DNA of 64,000 bases. Origin: Gordius sp. MW1 (lineage: Eukaryota; Nematomorpha; Gordioida; Gordea; Gordiidae). The translations under genes and the position numbers were made by a program. The stretch is taken from contig OZ038533.1 in NCBI GenBank assembly GCA_964036665.1, forward strand, positions 10,872,413 to 10,936,412. Direction: 5' to 3'. The notes beneath the pieces were generated by a model. That model searched no databases, was not told where the DNA came from, and saw only the letters and a program-made list of their open reading frames with translations. Below are positions 38,161 to 52,420 of this stretch, one piece after another (the stretch's first letter is position 1; the number at the start of each line of letters is the position of its first letter).

Positions 38161-40180
38161 TCTATGTGAAACAGCATGAAAAAATATATAAAAGTAAGAG
38201 AATTTGAGAATCCTATTATCCTCGATTGACTTCCGAAAAGAGGTTTTAAGCTGCGAGAACTATCATTTTGACAAAAGACAACGTTTTATTGTTGCGATTA
38301 GTTTGTTGTATCGCAACGTGAGTGCTTAATTTTTGAAAATGGCTCTATGCGATCATGATTTCAAAGTAATAGTTTTCAGATTCTGATAAATTTTTACTTG
38401 AGATCATAGAAACCACGCCTGAAAACGACAACTTTCTAGGATGAATACGGTTCAAAGAAAAACATGTGAAAAGTTTTGAGGTAAAAATATTTATTTTTTT
38501 CAATTCTATGTGAAAGAGCATGAAAAAATATATAAAAGTAAGCCAATTTGAGAATCCTATTATCCTCGATTGACTTCCGAAAAGAGGTTTTAAGCTGCGA
38601 GAACTATAATTTTGACAAAAGACAACGTTTTATTGTTGCGATTAGTTTGTTGTATCGCAACGTGAGTGCTTAATTTTTCAAAAATGCACTATGCGATCAT
38701 GATTTCAAAGTAATAGTTTTCTGATTCTGATAAATTTTTACTTTTTATCATCGAAACCACATCTGAAAACCACAACTTTCATGGGATGCATACGGTTGAA
38801 AGAAAAATATGTGAAAAATTTTGAGGTAAAAATATTTGTTTTTTTCGATTCTATGTGAAAGAGCATGAAAAAATATATAAAAGTAAGAGAATTTGAGAAT
38901 CCTATTATCCTCGATTGACTTCCGAAAAGAGGTTTTAAGCTGCGAGAACTATCATTTTGACAAAAGACAACGTTTTATTGTTGTGATTAGTTTGTTGTAT
39001 CGCAACGTGAGTGCTTAATTCTATGCGATCATGATTTCAAAGTAATAGTTTTCTGATTCTGATAAATTTTTACTTTTTATCATCGAAATCACGTCTGAAA
39101 ACGACAACTTTCATCGGATGCATACGGTTGAAAGAAAAATATGTGAAAATTTTGAGGTAAAAATATTTATTTTTTTCGATTCTATGTGAAAGAGCATGAA
39201 AAAATATATAAAAGTAAGCCAATTTGAGAATCCTATTATCCTCGATTGACTTCCGAAAAAAGGTTTTAAGCTGCGAGAACTATCATTTTAACAAAAGACA
39301 ACGTTTTATTGTTGCGATTAGTTTGTTGTATCGCAACGTGAGTGTTTAATTTTTTAAAAATGCACTATGCGATCATGATTTCAAAGTAATAGTTTTCTGA
39401 TGCTGATAAATTTTTACTTTTTATCATCGAAACCATGTCTGAAAACGACAACTTTCATCGGATGCATACGGTTGAAAGAAAAATATGTGAAAAATTTTGA
39501 GGTAAAAACATTTATTTTTTTCGATTCTATGTGAAAGAGCATGAAAAAATATATAAAAGTAAGCCAATTTGAGAATCCTATTATCCTCGATTGACTTCCG
39601 AAAAGAGGTTTTAAGCTGCGAGAACTATAATTTTGACAAAAGACAACGTTTTATTGTTGCGATTAGTTTGTTGTATCGCAACGTGAGTGCTTAATTTTTG
39701 AAAATGGCTCTATGCGATCATGATTTCAAAGTAATAGTTTTCTGATTCTGATAAATTTTTACTTGGGATCATAGAAACCACGTCTGAAAACGACAACTTT
39801 CATCGGATGAATACGGTTCAAAGAAAAACATGTGAAAAATTTTGAGGTAAAAATATTTATTTTTTTCAATTCTATGTGAAAGAGCATGAAAAAATATATA
39901 AAAGTAAGCCAATTTGAGAATCCTATTATCCTCGATTGACTTCCGAAAAGAGGTTTTAAGCTGCGAGAACTATAATTTTGACAAAAGACAACGTTTTATT
40001 GTTGCGATTAGTTTGTTGTATCGCAACGTGAGTGCTTAATTTTTGAAAATGGCTCTATGCGATTATGATTTTAAAGTAATAGTTTTCTGATTCTGATAAA
40101 TTTTTACTTGGGATCATAGAAACCACGTCTGAAAACGACAACTTTCATCGGATGAATACGGTTCAAAGAAAAACATGTGA
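37781..40180. repeat. 2,400-bp seven-monomer tandem duplication, copy 1
   Basis: Markers recur exactly 2,400 bp downstream: GTGAAACAGCATG (near 38,167), TTGAGATCATAG with CTTTCTAGGATGAATACGG (38,431), CCACATCTG with CATGGGATGC, ATATTTGTTTTTTTCG, GTTGTGATTAG, the 13-bp deletion at 39,020, CATTTTAACAAAAG, CTGATGCTGATAA and GCGATTATGATTTTAAAG. It overlaps the end of the octamer region by a few hundred bases because both share type-B monomers there. Confidence 0.9.
38757..39088. repeat. Monomer with a 13-bp deletion (duplicated at 41,157-41,488)
   Basis: GCTTAATT is joined directly to CTATGCGATC at 39,020/39,021 and 41,420/41,421, giving 332-bp monomers. The A/T-rich TTTGAAAATGGCT-type segment between the main dyad and ATCATGAT is missing. 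Both copies also carry GTTGTGATTAG in the left stem arm. The 41-kb copy additionally has ATTGCAAC in the right arm, so this lineage has drifted at the main dyad. Confidence 0.85.
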
Positions 40181-42523
40181 AAAATTTTGAGGTAAAAATA
40201 TTTATTTTTTTCAATTCTATGTGAAAGAGCATGAAAAAATATATAAAAGTAAGCCAATTTGAGAATCCTATTATCCTCGATTGACTTCCGAAAAGAGGTT
40301 TTAAGCTGCGAGAACTATCATTTTGACAAAAGACAACGTTTTATTGTTGCGATTAGTTTGTTGTATCGCAACGTGAGTGCTTAATTTTTGAAAATGGCTC
40401 TATGCGATCATGATTTCAAAGTAATAGTTTTCTGATTCTGATAAATTTTTACTTTTTATCATCGAAATCACGTCTGAAAACGACAACTTTCATCGGATGC
40501 ATACGGTTGAAAGAAAAATATGTGAAAAATTTTGAGGTAAAAATATTTATTTTTTTCGATTCTATGTGAAACAGCATGAAAAAATATATAAAAGTAAGAG
40601 AATTTGAGAATCCTATTATCCTCGATTGACTTCCGAAAAGAGGTTTTAATCTGCGAGAACTATCATTTTGACAAAAGACAACGTTTTATTGTTGCGATTA
40701 GTTTGTTGTATCGCAACGTGAGTGCTTAATTTTTGAAAATGGCTCTATGCGATCATGATTTCAAAGTAATAGTTTTCAGATTCTGATAAATTTTTACTTG
40801 AGATCATAGAAACCACGTCTGAAAACGACAACTTTCTAGGATGAATACGGTTCAAAGAAAAACATGTGAAATATTTTGAGGTAAAAATATTTATTTTTTT
40901 CAATTCTATGTGAAAGAGCATGAAAAAATATATAAAAGTAAGCCAATTTGAGAATCCTATTATCCTCGGTTGACTTCCGAAAAGAGGTTTTAAGCTGCGA
41001 GAACTATAATTTTGACAAAAGACAACGTTTTATTGTTGCGATTAGTTTGTTGTATCGCAACGTGAGTGCTTAATTTTTCAAAAATGCACTATGCGATCAT
41101 GATTTCAAAGTAATAGTTTTCTGATTCTGATAAATTTTTACTTTTTATCATCGAAACCACATCTGAAAACGACAACTTTCATGGGATGCATACGGTTGAA
41201 AGAAAAATATGTGAAAAATTTTGAGGTAAAAATATTTGTTTTTTTCGATTCTATGTGAAAGAGCATGAAAAAATATATAAAAGTAAGAGAATTTGAGAAT
41301 ACTATTATCCTCGATTGACTTCCGAAAAGAGGTTTTAAGCTGCGAGAACTATCATTTTGACAAAAGACAACGTTTTATTGTTGTGATTAGTTTGTTGTAT
41401 TGCAACGTGAGTGCTTAATTCTATGCGATCATGATTTCAAAGTAATAGTTTTCTGATTCTGATAAATTTTTACTTTTTATCATCGAAATCACGTCTGAAA
41501 ACGACAACTTTCATCGGATGCATACGGTTGAAAGAAAAATATGTGAAAAATTTTGAGGTAAAAATATTTATTTTTATCGATACTATGTGAAAGAGCATCA
41601 AAAAATATATAAAAGTAAGCCAATTTGAGAATCCTATTATCCTCGATTGACTTCCGAAAAAAGGTTTTAAGCTGCGAGAACTATCATTTTAACAAAAGAC
41701 AACGTTTTATTGTTGCGATTAGTTTGTTGTATCGCAACGTGAGTGCTTAATTTTTTAAAAATGCACTATGCGATCATGATTTCAAAGTAATAGTTTTCTG
41801 ATGCTGATAAATTTTTACTTTTTATCATCGAAACCATGTCTGAAAACGACAACTTTCATCGGATGCATACGGTTGAAAGAAAAATATGTGAAAAATTTTG
41901 AGGTAAAAACATTTATTTTTTTCGATTCTATGTGAAAGAGCATGAAAAAATATATAAAAGTAAGCCAATTTGAGAATCCTATTATCCTCGATTGACTTCC
42001 GAAAAGAGGTTTTAAGCTGCGAGAACTATAATTTTGACAAAAGACAACGTTTTAATGTTGCGATTAGTTTGTTGTATCGCAACGTGAGTGCTTAATTTTT
42101 GAAAATGGCTCTATGCGATCATGATTTCAAAGTAATAGTTTTCTGATTCTGATAAATTTTTACTTGGGATCATAGAAACCACGTCTGAAAACGACAACTT
42201 TCATCGGATGAATACGGTTCATAGAAAAACATGTGAAAAATTTTGAGGTAAAAATATTTATTTTTTTCAATTCTATGTGAAAGAGCATGAAAAAATATAT
42301 AAAAGTAAGCCAATTTGAGAATCCTATTATCCTCGATTGACTTCCGAAAAGAGGTTTTAAGCTGCGAGAACTATAATTTTGACAAAAGACAACGTTTTAT
42401 TGTTGCGATTAGTTTGTTGTATCGCAACGTGAGTGCTTAATTTTTGAAAATGGCTCTATGCGATTATGATTTTAAAGTAATAGTTTTCTGATTCTGATAA
42501 ATTTTTACTTGGGATCATAGAAA
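40181..42523. repeat. 2,400-bp seven-monomer tandem duplication, copy 2
   Basis: Second copy, offset 2,400 bp, becoming 2,401 after a 1-bp indel near 39,158/41,558. Private changes include CTCGGTTGAC, ATACTATTATCC, GTATTGCAACG (41,400), TTTTTATCGATACTATG, GCATCAAAAAATATAT, TTTTAATGTTGCG and TTCATAGAAAAAC. It ends at 42,523, where copy 1 has AAACCACG and this copy has AAATCACG leading into a type-A monomer. Confidence 0.9.
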
Positions 42524-45060
42524 TCACGTCTGAAAACGACAACTTTCATCGGATGCATACGGTTGAAAGAAAAATATGTGAAAAATTTTGAGGTAAAAAT
42601 ATTTATTTTTTTCGATTCTATGTGAAAGAGCATAAAAAAATATATAAAAGTAAGAGAATTTGAGAATCCTATTATCCTCGATTGACTTCCGAAAAGAGGT
42701 TTTAAGCTGCGAGAACTATCCTTTTGACAAAAGACAACGTTTTATTATTGCGATTAGTTTGTTGTATCGCAACGTGAGTGCTTAATTTTTGAAAATGGCT
42801 CTATGCGATCATGATTTCAAAGTAATAGTTTTCTGATTCTGATAAATTTTACTTTTTATCATCGAAACCACGTCTGAAAACGACAACTTTCATCGGATGC
42901 ATACGGTTGAAAGAAAAATATGTGAAAAATTTTGAGGTAAAAATATTTATTTTTTTCTTCTATGTGAAAGAGCATGAAAAAATATATAAAAGTAAGCCAA
43001 TTTAAGAATCCTATTATTCTCGATTGACTTCCGAAAAGAGGTTTTAAGCTGCGAGAACTATCATTTTGACAAAAGACAACGTTTTATTGTTGCGATTAGT
43101 TTGTTGTATCGCAACGTGAGTGCTTAATTTTTCAAAAATGCATTATGCGATCATGATTTCAAAGTAATAGTTTTCTGATTCTGATAAATTTTTACTTTTT
43201 ATCATGGAAACCACATCTGAAAACGACAACTTTCATGGGATGCATACGGTTGAAAGAAAAATATATGAAAAATTTTGAGGTAAAAATATTTATTTGTCTC
43301 GATTCTATGTGAAAGAGCGTAAAAAAATATATAAAAGTAAGCCAATTTGAGAATCCTATTATCCTCGATTGACTTCCGAAAAGACGTTTTAAGCTGCGAG
43401 AACTATCATTTTGACAAAAGAAAACGTTTTATTGTTGTGATTAGTTTGTTGTATCGCAACGTGCTTAATTTTTCAAATGCACTATGCGATCATGATTTCA
43501 AAGTAATAGTTTTCTGATTCTGATAAATATTTACTTTTTATCATCGAAACCACGTCTGAAAACGACAACATTCATCGGATGCATACGGTTGAAAGAAAAA
43601 TATGTGAAAAATTTTGAGGTAAAAATATTTATTTTTTTCGATTCTATGTGAAAGAGCATGAAAAAATATATAAAAGTAAGCCAATTTGAGAATCCTATTA
43701 TCCTCGATTGACTTCCGAAAAGAGGTTTTAAGCTGCGAGAACTATCATTTTGACAAAAGACAACGTTTTATTGTTGCGATTAGTTTGTTGTATCGCAACG
43801 TGAGTACTTAATTTTTGAAAATGGCTCTATGCGATCATGATTTCAAAGTAATAGTTTTCAGATTCTGATAAATTTTTACTTGGGATCATAGAAACCACGT
43901 CTGAAAACGACAACTTTCATCGGATGAATACGGTTCAAAGAAAAATATGTGAAAAATTTTGAGGTAAAAATATTCATTTTTTTCAATTCTTGGTGAAAGA
44001 GCATGAAAAAATATATAAAAGTAAGCCAATTTGAGAATCCTATTATCCTCGATTGACTTCCGAAAAGAGGTTTTAAGCTGCGAGAACTGTCATTTTGACA
44101 AAAGACAACGTTTTATTGTTGCGATTAGTTTGTTGTATCGCAACGTGAATGCTTAATTTTTAAAAAATGCACTATGCGATCATGATTTCAAAGTAATAGT
44201 TTTCTGATTCTGATAAATTTTTACTTTTTATCATCGAAACCACGTCTGAAAACGACAACTTTCATCGGATGCATACGGTTGAAAGAAAAATATGTGAAAA
44301 ATTTTGAGGTAAAAATATTTATTTTTTTCGATTCTATGTGAAAGAGCATGAAAAAATATATAAAAGTAAGCCAATTTGAGAATCCTATTATCCTCGATTG
44401 ACTTCCAAAAAGAGGTTTTAAGCTGCGAGAACTATCATTTTGACAAAAGACAACGTTTTATTGTTGCGATTAGTTTGTTGTATCGAAACGTGAGTGCTTA
44501 ATTTTTGAAAATGGCTCTATGCGATCATGATTTCAAAGAAATAGTTTTCAGATTCTGATAAATTTTTACTTGAGATCATAGAAACCACGTCTGAAAACGA
44601 CAACTTTCATCGGATGAATACGGTTCAAAGAAAAATATTTAAAAAATTTTGAGGTAAAAATATTTATTTTTTTCGATTCTATGTGAAAGAGCATGAAAAA
44701 ATATATAAAAGTAAGCCAATTTGAGAATCCTATTATCCTCGATTGACTTCCGAAAAGAGGTTTTAAGCTGCGAGAACTATCATTTTGACAAAAGACAACG
44801 TTTTATTGTTGCGATTAGTTTGTTGTATCGCAACGTGAGTGCTTAATTTTTCAAAAATGCACTATGCGATCATGATTATAAAGTAATAGTTTTCTGATTC
44901 TGATAAATTTTTACTTTTTATCATCGAAACCACGTCTGAAAACGACAACTTTCATCGGATGCATACGGTTGAAAGAAAAATATGTGAAAAATTTTGAGGT
45001 AAAAATATTTATTTTTTTCGATTCTATGTGAAAGAGCATGAAAAAATATATAAAAGTAAG
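42524..45060. repeat. Cassette C1 (related cassettes at 50.3 and 57.7 kb)
   Basis: Ordered markers are CTATCCTTTTGAC (42,717), TTTTTTCTTCTATG, GCATTATGCG, ATCATGGAAACCACATCTG, CATGGGATGC, ATATATGAAAAATT, TTTGTCTCGATTC with GAGCGTAAAAAA (43,314), AAAGAAAACG, CGTGCTTAATTTTTCAAATGC, CAACATTCATCGG, TATTCATTTTTTTC, GTGAATGC, CTTCCAAAAAGAGG, GTATCGAAACG, AAATATTTAAAAAATT and CATGATTATAAAG. The cassette recurs 15,052 then 15,049 bp away near 57.7 kb. The last four markers sit two monomers further along there. Confidence 0.88.
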
Positions 45061-48000
45061 CACATTTGAGAATCCTATTATCCTCGATTGACTTCCGAAA
45101 AGAGGTTTTAAGCTGCGAGAACTATCATTTTGACAAAAGACAACGTTTTATTGTTGCGATAAGTTTGTTGTATCGCAACGTGAGTGCTCAATTTTTAAAA
45201 AATGCACTATGCGATCATGATTTCAAAGTAATAGTTTTCAGATTCTGATAAATTTTTACTTGGGATCATAGAAACCACGTCTGAAAACGACAACTTTCAT
45301 CGGATGAATACGGTTCAAAGAAAAATATGTGAAAAATTTTGAGGTAAAAATATTTATTTTTTTCGATTCTATGTGAAAGAGCATGAAAAAATATATAAAA
45401 GTAAGCCAATTTGAGAATCCTATTATATTCGATTGACTTCCGAAAAGAGGTTTTAAGCTGCGAGAACTATCATTTTGACAAAAGACAACGTTATATTGTT
45501 GCGATTAGTTTGTTGTATCGCAACGTGAGTGCTCAATTTTTCAAAAATGCACTATGCGATCATGATTTCAAAGTAATAGTTTTCAGATTCTGATAAATTT
45601 TTACTTGGGATCATAGAAACCACGTCTGAAAACGACAACTTTCATCGGATGAATACGGTTCAAAGAAAAATATGTGAAAAATTTTGAGGTAAAAATATTT
45701 ATTTTTTTCAATTCTATGTGAAAGAGGATGAAAAAATATATAAAAGTAAGCCAATTTGAGAATCCTATTATCCTCGATTGACTTCCGAAAAGAGGTTTTA
45801 AGCTGCGAGAACTATCATTTTATTGTTGCGATTAGTTTGTTGTATCGCAACGTGAGTGCTTAATTTTTAAAAATGGCTCTATGCGATCATGATTTCAAAG
45901 AAATAGTTTTCAGATTCTGATAAATTTTTACTTGGGATCATAGAAACCACGTCTGAAAACGACAACTTTCATCGGATGAATACGGTTCAAAGAAAAATAT
46001 GTGAAAAATTTAGAGGTAAAAATATTTATTTTTTTCAATTCTATATGAAAGAGCATGAAAAAATATATAAAAGTAAGCCAATTTGAGAATCCTATTATCC
46101 TCGATTGACTTCCGAAAAGAGGTTTTAAGCTGCGAGAACTATCATTTTGACAAAAGACAACGTTTTATTGTTGCGATTAGTTTGTTGTATCGCAACGTGA
46201 GTGCTTAATTTTTCAAAAATGCACTATGCGATCATGATTTCAAAGTAATAGTTTTCTGATTCTGATAAATTTTTACTTTTTATCATCGAAACCACGTCTG
46301 AAAACGACAACTTTCATCGGATGCATACGGTTGAAAGAAAAATATGTGAAAAATTTTGAGGTAAAAATATTTATTTTTTTCAATTCTATGTGAAAGAGGA
46401 TGAAAAAATATATAAAAGTAAGCCAATTTGAGAATCCTATTATCCTCGTTTGACTTCCGAAAAGAGGTTTTAAGCTGCGAGAACTATCATTTTGACAAAA
46501 GACAACGTTTTATTGTTGCTATTAGTTTGTTGTATCGCAACGTGCTTAATTTTTCAAATGCACTATGCGATCATGATTTCAAAGTAATATTTTTCTGATT
46601 CTGATAAATTTTTACTTTTTATCATCGAAACCACGTCTGAAAACGACAACTTTCATCGGATGCATACGGTTGAAAGAAAAAAATGTGAAAAATTTTGAGG
46701 TAAAAATATTTATTTTTTTGGATTCTATGTGAAAGAGCATGGAAAAATATATAAAAGTAAGCACATTTGAGAATCCTATTATCCTCGATTGACTTCTGAA
46801 AAGAGGTTTTAAGCTGCGAGAACTATCATTTTGACAAAAGACAACGTTTTATTGTTGCGATTAGTTTGTTGTATCGCAACGTGAGTGCTTAATTTTTAAA
46901 AATGGCTCTATGCGATCATGATTTCAAAGAAATAGTTTTCAGATTCTGATAAATTTTTACTTGGGATCATAGAAACCACGTCTGAAAACGACAACTTTCA
47001 TCGGATGAATACGGTTCAAAGAAAAATATGTGAAAAATTTTGAGGTAAAAATATTTATTTTTTTCAATTCTATGTGAAAGAGGATGAAAAAATATATAAA
47101 AGTAAGCCAATTTGAGAATCCTATTATCCTCGATTGACTTCCGAAAAGAGGTTTTAAGCTGAGAGAACTATCATTTTGACAAAAGACAACGTTTTATTGT
47201 TGCGATTAGTTTGTTGTATGTTTTGCAACGTGAGTGCTTAATTTTTCAAAAATGCACTATGCGATCATGATTTCAAAGTAATAGTTTTCTGATTCTGATA
47301 AATTTTTACTTTTTATCATCGAAACCACGTCTGAAAACGACAACTTTCATCGGATGCATACGGTTGAAAGAAAAATATGTGAAAAATTTTGAGGTAAAAA
47401 TATTTATTTTTTTCGATTCTATGTGAAAGAGCATGAAAAAATATATAAAAGTAAGCCAATTTGAGAATCCTATTATCCTCGATTGACTTCCGAAAAGAGG
47501 TTTTAAGCTGCGAGAACTATCATTTTATTGTTGCGATTAGTTTGTTGTATCGCAACGTGAGTGCTTAATTTTTAAAAATGGCTCTATGCGATCATGATTT
47601 CAAAGAAATAGTTTTCAGATTCTGATAAATTTTTACTTGGGATCATAGAAACCACGTCTGAAAACGACAACTTTCATCGGATGAATACGGTTCAAAGAAA
47701 AATATGTGAAAAATTTTGAGGTAAAAATATTTATTTTTTTCAATTCTATATGAAAGAGCATGAAAAAATATATAAAAGTAAGCCAATTTGAGAATCCTAT
47801 TATCCTCGATTGACTTCCGAAAAGAGGTTTTAAGCTGCGAGAACTATCATTTTGACAAAAGACAACGTTTTATTGTTGCGATTAGTTTGTTGTATCGCAA
47901 CGTGAGTGCTTAATTTTTCAAAAATGCACTATGCGATCATGATTTCAAAGTAATAGTTTTCTGATTCTGATAAATTTTTACTTTTTATCATCGAAACCAC

Positions 48001-50299
48001 GTCTGAAAACGACAACTTTCATCGGATGCATACGGTTGAAAGAAAAATATGTGAAAAATTTTGAGGTAAAAATATTTATTTTTTTGGATTCTATGTGAAA
48101 GAGCATGAAAAAATATATAAAAGTAAGCACATTTGAGAATCCTATTATCCTCGATTAACTTCCGAAAAGAGGTTTAAGCTGCGAGAACTATCATTTTGAC
48201 AAAAGACAACGTTTTATTGTTGCGATTAGTTTGTTGTATCGCAACGTGAGTGCTTAATTTTTAAAAATGGCTCTATGCGATCATGATTTCAAAGAAATAG
48301 TTTTCAGATTCTGATAAATTTTTACATGGGATCATAGAAACCACGTCTGAAAACGACAACTTTCATCGGATGAATACGGTTCAAAGAAAAATATGTGAAA
48401 AATTTTGAGGTAAAAATATTTATTTTTTTCAATTCTATGTGAAAGAGCATGAAAAAATATATAAAAGTAAGCCAATTTGAGAATCCTATTATCCTCGATT
48501 GACTTCCGAAAAGAGGTTTTAAGCTGCGAGAACTATAATTTTGACAAAAGACAACGTTTTATTGTTGCGATTAGTTTGTTGTATCGCAACGTGAGTGCTT
48601 AATTTTTGAAAATGGCTCTATGCGATCATGATTTCAAAGTAATATTTTTCTGATTCTGATAAATTTTTACTTTTTATTATCGAAATCACGTCTGAAAACG
48701 ACAACTTTCATCGGATGCATACGGTTGAAAGAAAAATATGTGAAAAATTTTGAGGTAAAAATATTTATTTTTTTCGATTCTATGTGAAAGAGCATAAAAA
48801 AATATATAAAAGTAAGCCAATTTGAGAATCCTATTATCCTCGATTGACTTCCGAAAAGAGGTTTTAAGCTGCGAGAACTATCATTTTGACAAAAGACAAC
48901 GTTTTATTGTTGCGATTAGTTTGTTGTATCGCAACGTGCTTAATTTTTCAAATGCACTATGCGATCATGATTTCAAAGTAATAGTTTTCTGATTCTGATA
49001 GATTTTTACTTTTTACTATCGAAACCACGTCTGAAAACGACAACATTCATCGGATGCATACGGTTGAAAGAAAAATATGTTAAAAATTTTGAGGTAAAAA
49101 TATTTATTTTTTTCGATTCTATGTGAAAGAGCATAAAAAAATATATAAAAGTAAGCTAATTTGAGAATCCTATTATCCTTGATTGATTTCCGAAAAGAAG
49201 TTTTAAGCTGCGAGAACTATCATTTTGACAAAAGACAACGTTTTATTGTTGCGATTAGTTTGTTGTATCGTAACGTGAGTGCTTAATTTTTGAAAATGGC
49301 TCTATGCGATCATGATTTCAAAGTAATAGTTTTCAGATTCTGATAAATTTTTACTTGGGATCATAGAAACCACGTCTGAAAACGACAACTTTCATCGGAT
49401 GAATACGGTTCAAAGAAAAATATGTGAAAAATTTTGAGGTAAAAATATTTATTTTTTTCAATTCTATGTGAAAGAGCATGAAAAAATATATAAAAGTAAG
49501 CACATTTGAGAATCCTATTATCCTCGATTGACTTCCGAAAAGAGGTTTTAAGCTGCGAGACCTATCATTTTGACAAAAGACAACGTTTTATTGTTGCGAT
49601 TAGTTTGTTGTATCGCAACGTGAGTGCTTAATTTTTAAAAATGGCTCTATGCGATCATGATTTCAAAGAAATAGTGTTCAGATTCTGATAAATTTTTACT
49701 TGGGATCATAGAAACCACGTCTGAAAACGACAACTTTCATCGGATGAATACGGTTCAAAGAAAAATATGTGAAAAATTTTGAGGTAAAAATATTTATTTT
49801 TTTCAATTCTATGTGAAAGAGCATGAAAAAATATATAAAAGTAAGCCAATTTGAGAATCCTATTATCCTCGATTGACTTCCGAAAAGAGGTTTTAAGCTG
49901 CGAGAACTATCATTTTGACAAAAGACAACGTTTTATTGTTGCGATTAGTTTGTTGTATCGCAACGTGAGTGCTTAATTTTTAAAAATGGCTCTATGCGAT
50001 CATGATTTCAAAGAAATAGTTTTCAGATTCTGATAAATTTTTACTTGGGATCATAGAAACCACGTCTGAAAACGACAACTTTCATCGGATGAATACGGTT
50101 CAAAGAAAAATATGTGAAAAATTTTGAGGTAAAAATATTTATTTTTTTCAATTCTATGTGAAAGAGCATGAAAAAATATATAAAAGTAAGCCAATTTGAG
50201 AATCCTATTATCCTCGATTGACTTCCGAAAAGAGGTTTTAAGCTGCGAGAACTATCATTTTGACAAAAGACAACGTTTTATTGTTGCGATTAGTTTGTT
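45061..50299. repeat. Mixed A/B monomers with a 1,705-bp five-monomer repeat
   Basis: The 18-bp-deleted motif CTATCATTTTATTGTTGCG occurs at 45,816 and 47,521 (catttt start positions), 1,705 bp apart. It is followed in both by AAAAATGGCTC, GAAATAG, a type-B junction and CTATATGAAAGAGC. AAGCACATTTG occurs near 45,058, 46,760, 48,125 and 49,498, and TTTTTGGATTC near 46,717 and 48,083. Around 47,219 the right stem arm is altered to GTATGTTTTGCAACG. About half of the copies are type B. Confidence 0.82.
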
Positions 50300-52420
50300 G
50301 TATCGCAACGTGAGTGCTTAATTTTTCAAAAATGCATTATGCGATCATGATTTCAAAGTAATAGTTTTCTGATTCTGATAAATTTTTACTTTTTATCATG
50401 GAAACCACATCTGAAAACGACAACTTTCATGGGATGCATACGGTTGAAAGAAAAATATATGAAAAATTTTGAGGTAAAAATATTTATTTGTCTCGATTCT
50501 ATGTAAAAGAGCGTAAAAAAATATACAAAAGTAAGCCAATTTGAGAATCCTATTATCCTCGATTGACTTCCGAAAAGACGTTTTAAGCTGCGAGAACTAT
50601 CATTTTGACAAAAGAAAACGTTTTATTGTTGTGATTAGTTTGTTGTATCGCAACGTGCTTAATTTTTCAAATGCACTATGCGATCATGATTTCAAAGTAA
50701 TAGTTTTCTGATTCTGATAAATATTTACTTTTTATCATCGAAACCACGTCTGAAAACGACAACATTCATCGGATGCATACGGTTGAAAGAAAAATATGTG
50801 AAAAATTTTGAGGTAAAAATATTTATTTTTTTCGATTCTATGTGAAAGAGCATGAAAAAATATATAAAAGTAAGCCAATTTGAGAATCCTATTATCCTCG
50901 ATTGACTTCCGAAAAGAGGTTTTAAGCTGCGAGAACTATCATTTTGACAAAAGACAACGTTTTATTGTTGCGATTAGTTTGTTGTATCGCAACGTGACTG
51001 CTTAATTTTTGAAAATGGCTCTATGCGATCATGATTTCAAAGTAATAGTTTTCAGATTCTGATAAATTTTTACTTGGGATCATAGAAACCACGTCTGAAA
51101 CGACAACTTTCATCGGATGAATACGGTTCAAAGAAAAATATGTGAAAAATTTTGAGGTAAAAATATTCATTTTTTTCAATTCTATGTGAAAGAGCATGAA
51201 AAAATATATAAAAGTAAGCCAATTTGAGAATTCTATTATCCTCGATTGACTTCCGAAAAGAGGTTTTAAGCTGCGAGAACTATCATTTTGACAAAAGACA
51301 ACGTTTTATTGTTGCGATTAGTTTGTTGTATCGGAACGTGAATGCTTAATTTTTCAAAAATGCACTATGCGATCATGATTTCAAAGTAATAGTTTTCTGA
51401 TTCTGATAAATTTTTACTTTTTATCATCGAAACCACGTCTGAAAACGACAACTTTCATCGGATGCATACGGTTGAAAGAAAAATATGTGAAAAATTTTGA
51501 GGTAAAAATATTTATTTTTTTCGATTCTATGTGAAAGAGCAAGAAAAAATATATAAAAGTAAGCCAATTTGAGAATCCTATTATCCTCGATTGACTTCCA
51601 AAAAGAGGTTTTAAGCTGCGAGAACTATCATTTTGACAAAAGACAATGTTTTATTGTTGCGATTAGTTTGTTGAACGTGAGTGCTTAATTTTTGAAAATG
51701 GCTCTATGCGATCATGATTTCAAAGTAATAGTTTTCAGATTCTGATAAATTTTTACTTGGGATCATAGAAACCACGTCTGAAAACGACAACTTTCATCGG
51801 ATGAATACGGTTCAAAGAAAAATATGTGAAAAATTTTGAGGTAAAAATATTTATGTTTTTCAATTCTATGTGAAAGAGCATGAAAAAATATATAAAAGTA
51901 AGCCAATTTGAGAATCCTATTATCCTCGATTGACTTCCGAAAAGAGGTTTTAAGCTGCGAGAACTATCATTTTGACAAAAGACAACGTTTTATTGTTGCG
52001 ATTAGTTTGTTGTATCGCAACGTGAATGCTTAATTTTTCAAAAATGCACTATGCGATCATGATTTCAAAGTAATAGTTTTCTGATTCTGATAAATTTTTA
52101 CTTTTTATCATCGAAACCACGTCTGAAAACGACAACTTTCATCGGATGCATACGGTTGAAAGAAAAATATGTAAAAAATTTTGAGGTAAAAATATTTATT
52201 TTTTTCGATTCTATGTGAAAGAGCATGAAAAAATATATAAAAGTAAGCCAATTTGAGAATCCTATTATCCTCGATTGACTTCCAAAAAGAGGTTTTAAGC
52301 TGCGAGAACTATCATTTTGACAAAAGACAACGTTTTATTGTTGCGATTAGTTTGTTGTATCGAAACGTGAGTGCTTAATTTTTGAAAATGGCTCTATGCG
52401 ATCATGATTTCAAAGTAATA
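50300..52420. repeat. Cassette C2 (second copy of the 42.6-kb haplotype)
   Basis: It carries GCATTATGCG, ATCATGGAAACCACATCTG, ATATATGAAAAATT, TTTGTCTCG with GAGCGTAAAAAA (50,508), AAAGAAAACG, CGTGCTTAATTTTTCAAATGC, CAACATTCATCGG, CAACGTGACTGC, TATTCATTTTTTTC, GTGAATGC and CTTCCAAAAAGAGG. It lies 7,194 bp after C1 and 7,855 bp before C3. It shares ATGTAAAAGAGCG and GTGACTGC with C3 but not with C1, so C2 and C3 are the closer pair. Confidence 0.87.
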
